6,237 bases of DNA. Origin: DATBFX01 sp036558305 (GTDB taxonomy: Bacteria; Chloroflexota; Chloroflexia; Thermomicrobiales; UBA6265). The notes below the pieces were generated by a model. That model searched no databases and was not told where the DNA came from. It saw only the letters and a list, made by a program, of their open reading frames with translations. Below, piece after piece: positions 4,829-6,237 of this stretch; position 1 is the stretch's first letter, and the number at the start of each line of letters is the position of its first letter. A program made the translations under genes and the position numbers. The stretch spans positions 1 through 6,237 of the forward strand of contig DATBFX010000090.1 in assembly GCA_036558305.1 (NCBI GenBank). Direction: 5' to 3'.

Positions 4829-5374
4829 TTGACGATGGTGGCCTGGGAAGCACGGACCGGCGATCCGGCGGCGCGCAACGCGCTCTATGCGGCCTGCGAA
4901 CCGAAGATCGCCCGGTTCGTGCGCCGGTACCGCACCGCGACGACGGGGACCGACCGCTGCCCGGCGTTCGACCTCGAAGACCTCCACCAGGAGGCGTTCC
5001 TGATCTTTGCCGGCCTGATCGACGACTGGCCCGGCGGGAACTCGTTTTGTGCCTACTTTCTCGGGCACTTCCCCTGGGCCCTGAAAAACGCGGTGCGGCG
5101 GTTGGCGACGGCCAACCGGCCCGCCGCGGACCTTGACGCGGCACGGCGTTTCGACCTTCTGGCCGACGGGTCCGCCGCCGGCGCGGAAGCGATGGCGTTG
5201 CTGGAGGCGCTGGCCGCGACGTTGGCACCGCCGGACGGCCAGATCCTGCTCTGGAAGATCAGGGACGGTGACAGCTTCGGCGTGATCGCGCGGCGGCTTG
5301 GCCTGAGCCGGCGCACCGCGATGCGTGCGTGGGAGCGGATCGCGCGCGATCTCCGGCGGTCCTTGCTCGCCTGA
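4829..5374 (+). CDS. Small sigma-70-family (ECF-like) sigma factor, start uncertain
   Basis: The visible product has 181 residues from TTG 4829. Sigma region 2 spans about residues 10-92, with core-binding helix DLEDLHQEAFLIF (48-60) and AYFLGHFPWALKNAVRRL (75-92) as the likely -10-recognition part. Region 4 spans about 122-178, with a helix-turn-helix (SFGVIARRLGLSRRTAMRAWERI). It should bind RNA polymerase core and redirect transcription. The start is unclear: TTG 4829, ATG 4835 and GTG 4838 all lack a ribosome binding site. The same frame is open back to 4724 with high GC at third positions and includes SPDREVSPDVDRVL, but contains no standard start codon. A good GGAGG site (4687-4691) 10 nt before ATG 4702 is in the neighbouring frame; a +1 shift at the T run 4762-4766 would join it to this gene. 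No anti-sigma gene is visible. It ends 18 bp from the convergent gene. Confidence 0.75.
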   Translation: MTMVAWEARTGDPAARNALYAACEPKIARFVRRYRTATTGTDRCPAFDLEDLHQEAFLIFAGLIDDWPGGNSFCAYFLGHFPWALKNAVRRLATANRPAADLDAARRFDLLADGSAAGAEAMALLEALAATLAPPDGQILLWKIRDGDSFGVIARRLGLSRRTAMRAWERIARDLRRSLLA

Positions 5375-5392
5375 TCGGGACCGAAACTCCCA

Positions 5393-6235
5393 TCAACTGG
5401 TGCGAGCGAGCGCTTCGTCGACGGCTTGCCCGAGCGGGGCCGCAGCCAGGCGCTCGCGGGCGCCGGCCCGCCAGCGCCGGTCCGTCGCGAGGCGGAGGAG
5501 TTCCTGGTCGAGGTAGGCGCGGGTGGCGGACGGGGACGGCGCGCCGGTCGCGGTCCGGCGTTCGAGGAAGCGGCGGGGCGCGAGATACCGGCTGATGGTC
5601 TCGAATTCGACCTTGAGCTCGCGGCCGATGATCAGCAGGGCGGCGGAGTCGATGATCTCGGGGGTGATGCCGCTGACCTCGATGCCGTCGGCGATGATCT
5701 GGGCGATCGTCCGCGAGGCGATGGCGGTGGCCGTCCCGGGGTCGAGTTGCTCCTCGATCATCAGGAAATCGGCGAGATCGCTGCTGGTGGTGTGGCCGCG
5801 ACCGGCCCGGTTCGCCAGGTAGGCGCGGTTGACCTCAAGGTCATTGGCCAGCAGCGTCGCGGTCTCGCCGAGGACATCGTCGCCGTCGACAAGCGTCGCC
5901 TCGAGGTGAGCCCAGGCATCGTCGATGGCCCAGGCGATCGGTTCGTACCCGAGGTCGGCCGCGGCGACCCGGACCGCCCGGGCCCCCGACTCCACTCGGC
6001 GCGCCCGACCGACCAGCGCGTTCAGGCGCACGGGGAGGCGTAGTTGCGGCATGTCGGAGGTCGCCCCGGTCCAGGCATCCGCCAGAAAGAAACTCCCGGG
6101 TTCGGTGCGCAACCAGAACAGGAGTTCGACGAGCAAACGCCGGACCGCCGTCGCGACGTCGGCCGCGAGATCGGCACAGGCAACGAGATCGTCGATCGCC
6201 GACACGGCATCGAAGGTATTGACCACCAGACCGTC
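5393..6235 (-). CDS. Unrecognised mainly helical protein (5' end beyond window)
   Basis: The frame is open from the window edge (6235) to TGA at 5393, giving 280 visible residues. GTG 6226 could serve as a start but has no ribosome binding site, and the frame continues upstream (Asp-Gly-Leu before it), so the true start probably lies outside. The protein is rich in Ala, Leu and Arg, predicted helical, with no clear signal peptide, membrane span or Cys-based motif. Recognisable stretches such as VRRLLVELLFWLRTEP, FLMIEEQLDPGTATAIASRT and ELKVEFETISRYLAPRRF do not point me to any family. It has one Cys only and many Asp/Arg pairs typical of a soluble cytosolic protein. Codon use matches the other high-GC genes, so it looks like an ordinary resident gene. 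It converges on the sigma gene with 18 bp between the stops; a weak CGGTCC/GGACCG dyad (5357-5383) spans the junction. Confidence 0.6.
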   Translation of the reverse strand, partial: DGLVVNTFDAVSAIDDLVACADLAADVATAVRRLLVELLFWLRTEPGSFFLADAWTGATSDMPQLRLPVRLNALVGRARRVESGARAVRVAAADLGYEPIAWAIDDAWAHLEATLVDGDDVLGETATLLANDLEVNRAYLANRAGRGHTTSSDLADFLMIEEQLDPGTATAIASRTIAQIIADGIEVSGITPEIIDSAALLIIGRELKVEFETISRYLAPRRFLERRTATGAPSPSATRAYLDQELLRLATDRRWRAGARERLAAAPLGQAVDEALARTS

Positions 6236-6237
6236 GA

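Noticed and set aside
4237..5136. 299-codon plus-strand open frame over the zinc-ribbon and sigma genes
   Set aside because: It starts inside the LexA-like operator region without a ribosome binding site; the translation is a shadow of two better genes.
5426..6043. 205-codon plus-strand open frame opposite the helical protein
   Set aside because: Gly/Arg/Ala/Asp-rich mirror of the minus-strand gene, with no ribosome binding site.
1..6237. CRISPR array or insertion sequence
   Set aside because: No regularly spaced direct repeats and no transposase or integrase frame were seen on either strand.

Overview
The window is 6.2 kb of mostly very GC-rich bacterial DNA. Genes are spaced apart, on both strands, and separated by structured non-coding DNA. 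The third codon positions of the better genes are almost all G or C. Cargo-like proteins of extracellular contractile injection systems (eCIS), odd sigma factors and MMPL-type exporters are common in Chloroflexota (class Thermomicrobia) and in high-GC Actinomycetota. I lean towards a Thermomicrobia-like chromosome, but this is inference; no marker gene is present.

Region by region. (1) Bases 2-763 (+) hold the end of a gene related to MMPL/RND exporters. Its two periplasmic (porter) halves seem joined directly, and the transmembrane blocks between and after them are missing. (2) Bases 764-1633 contain no convincing gene. They hold a set of perfect inverted repeats and a tRNA T-arm-like 3' end at 1257-1281, which suggests an old integration site. 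(3) Bases 1634-3226 (-) encode a 530-residue soluble protein. It has the N-terminal LGNRxVQR-type motif of eCIS-associated proteins, a peptidoglycan-binding-like module, and a His-Gly / Ala-Cys core that looks like a clan CD (caspase/gingipain/DUF4347-like) fold. (4) Bases 3419-3613 (-) encode a 64-residue Cys-rich protein with one C-terminal membrane segment. It has a recognisable promoter and ribosome binding site. (5) After a divergent spacer with an 11-bp hairpin and an 18-bp palindrome, bases 3862-4083 (+) encode a 73-residue disordered basic protein. (6) Bases 4199-5374 (+) form a regulatory module: a near-perfect housekeeping promoter (TTGACA-17-TAGAAT), a LexA-like box (GAAC-AAAT-GTTC) just downstream of the expected transcription start, a zinc-ribbon protein of 86 residues, a terminator-like hairpin, and a small sigma-70-family factor. 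(7) Bases 5393-6235 (-) are the 3' part of an unrecognised helical protein that runs off the window and converges on the sigma gene with 18 bp between the stops.

The most interesting items are the orphan eCIS-effector-like protein, the possible SOS-type control of a zinc-ribbon/sigma pair, the membrane-less MMPL derivative, and the tRNA-like scar. All functional assignments come from reading sequence and motifs by eye. No database search was possible.
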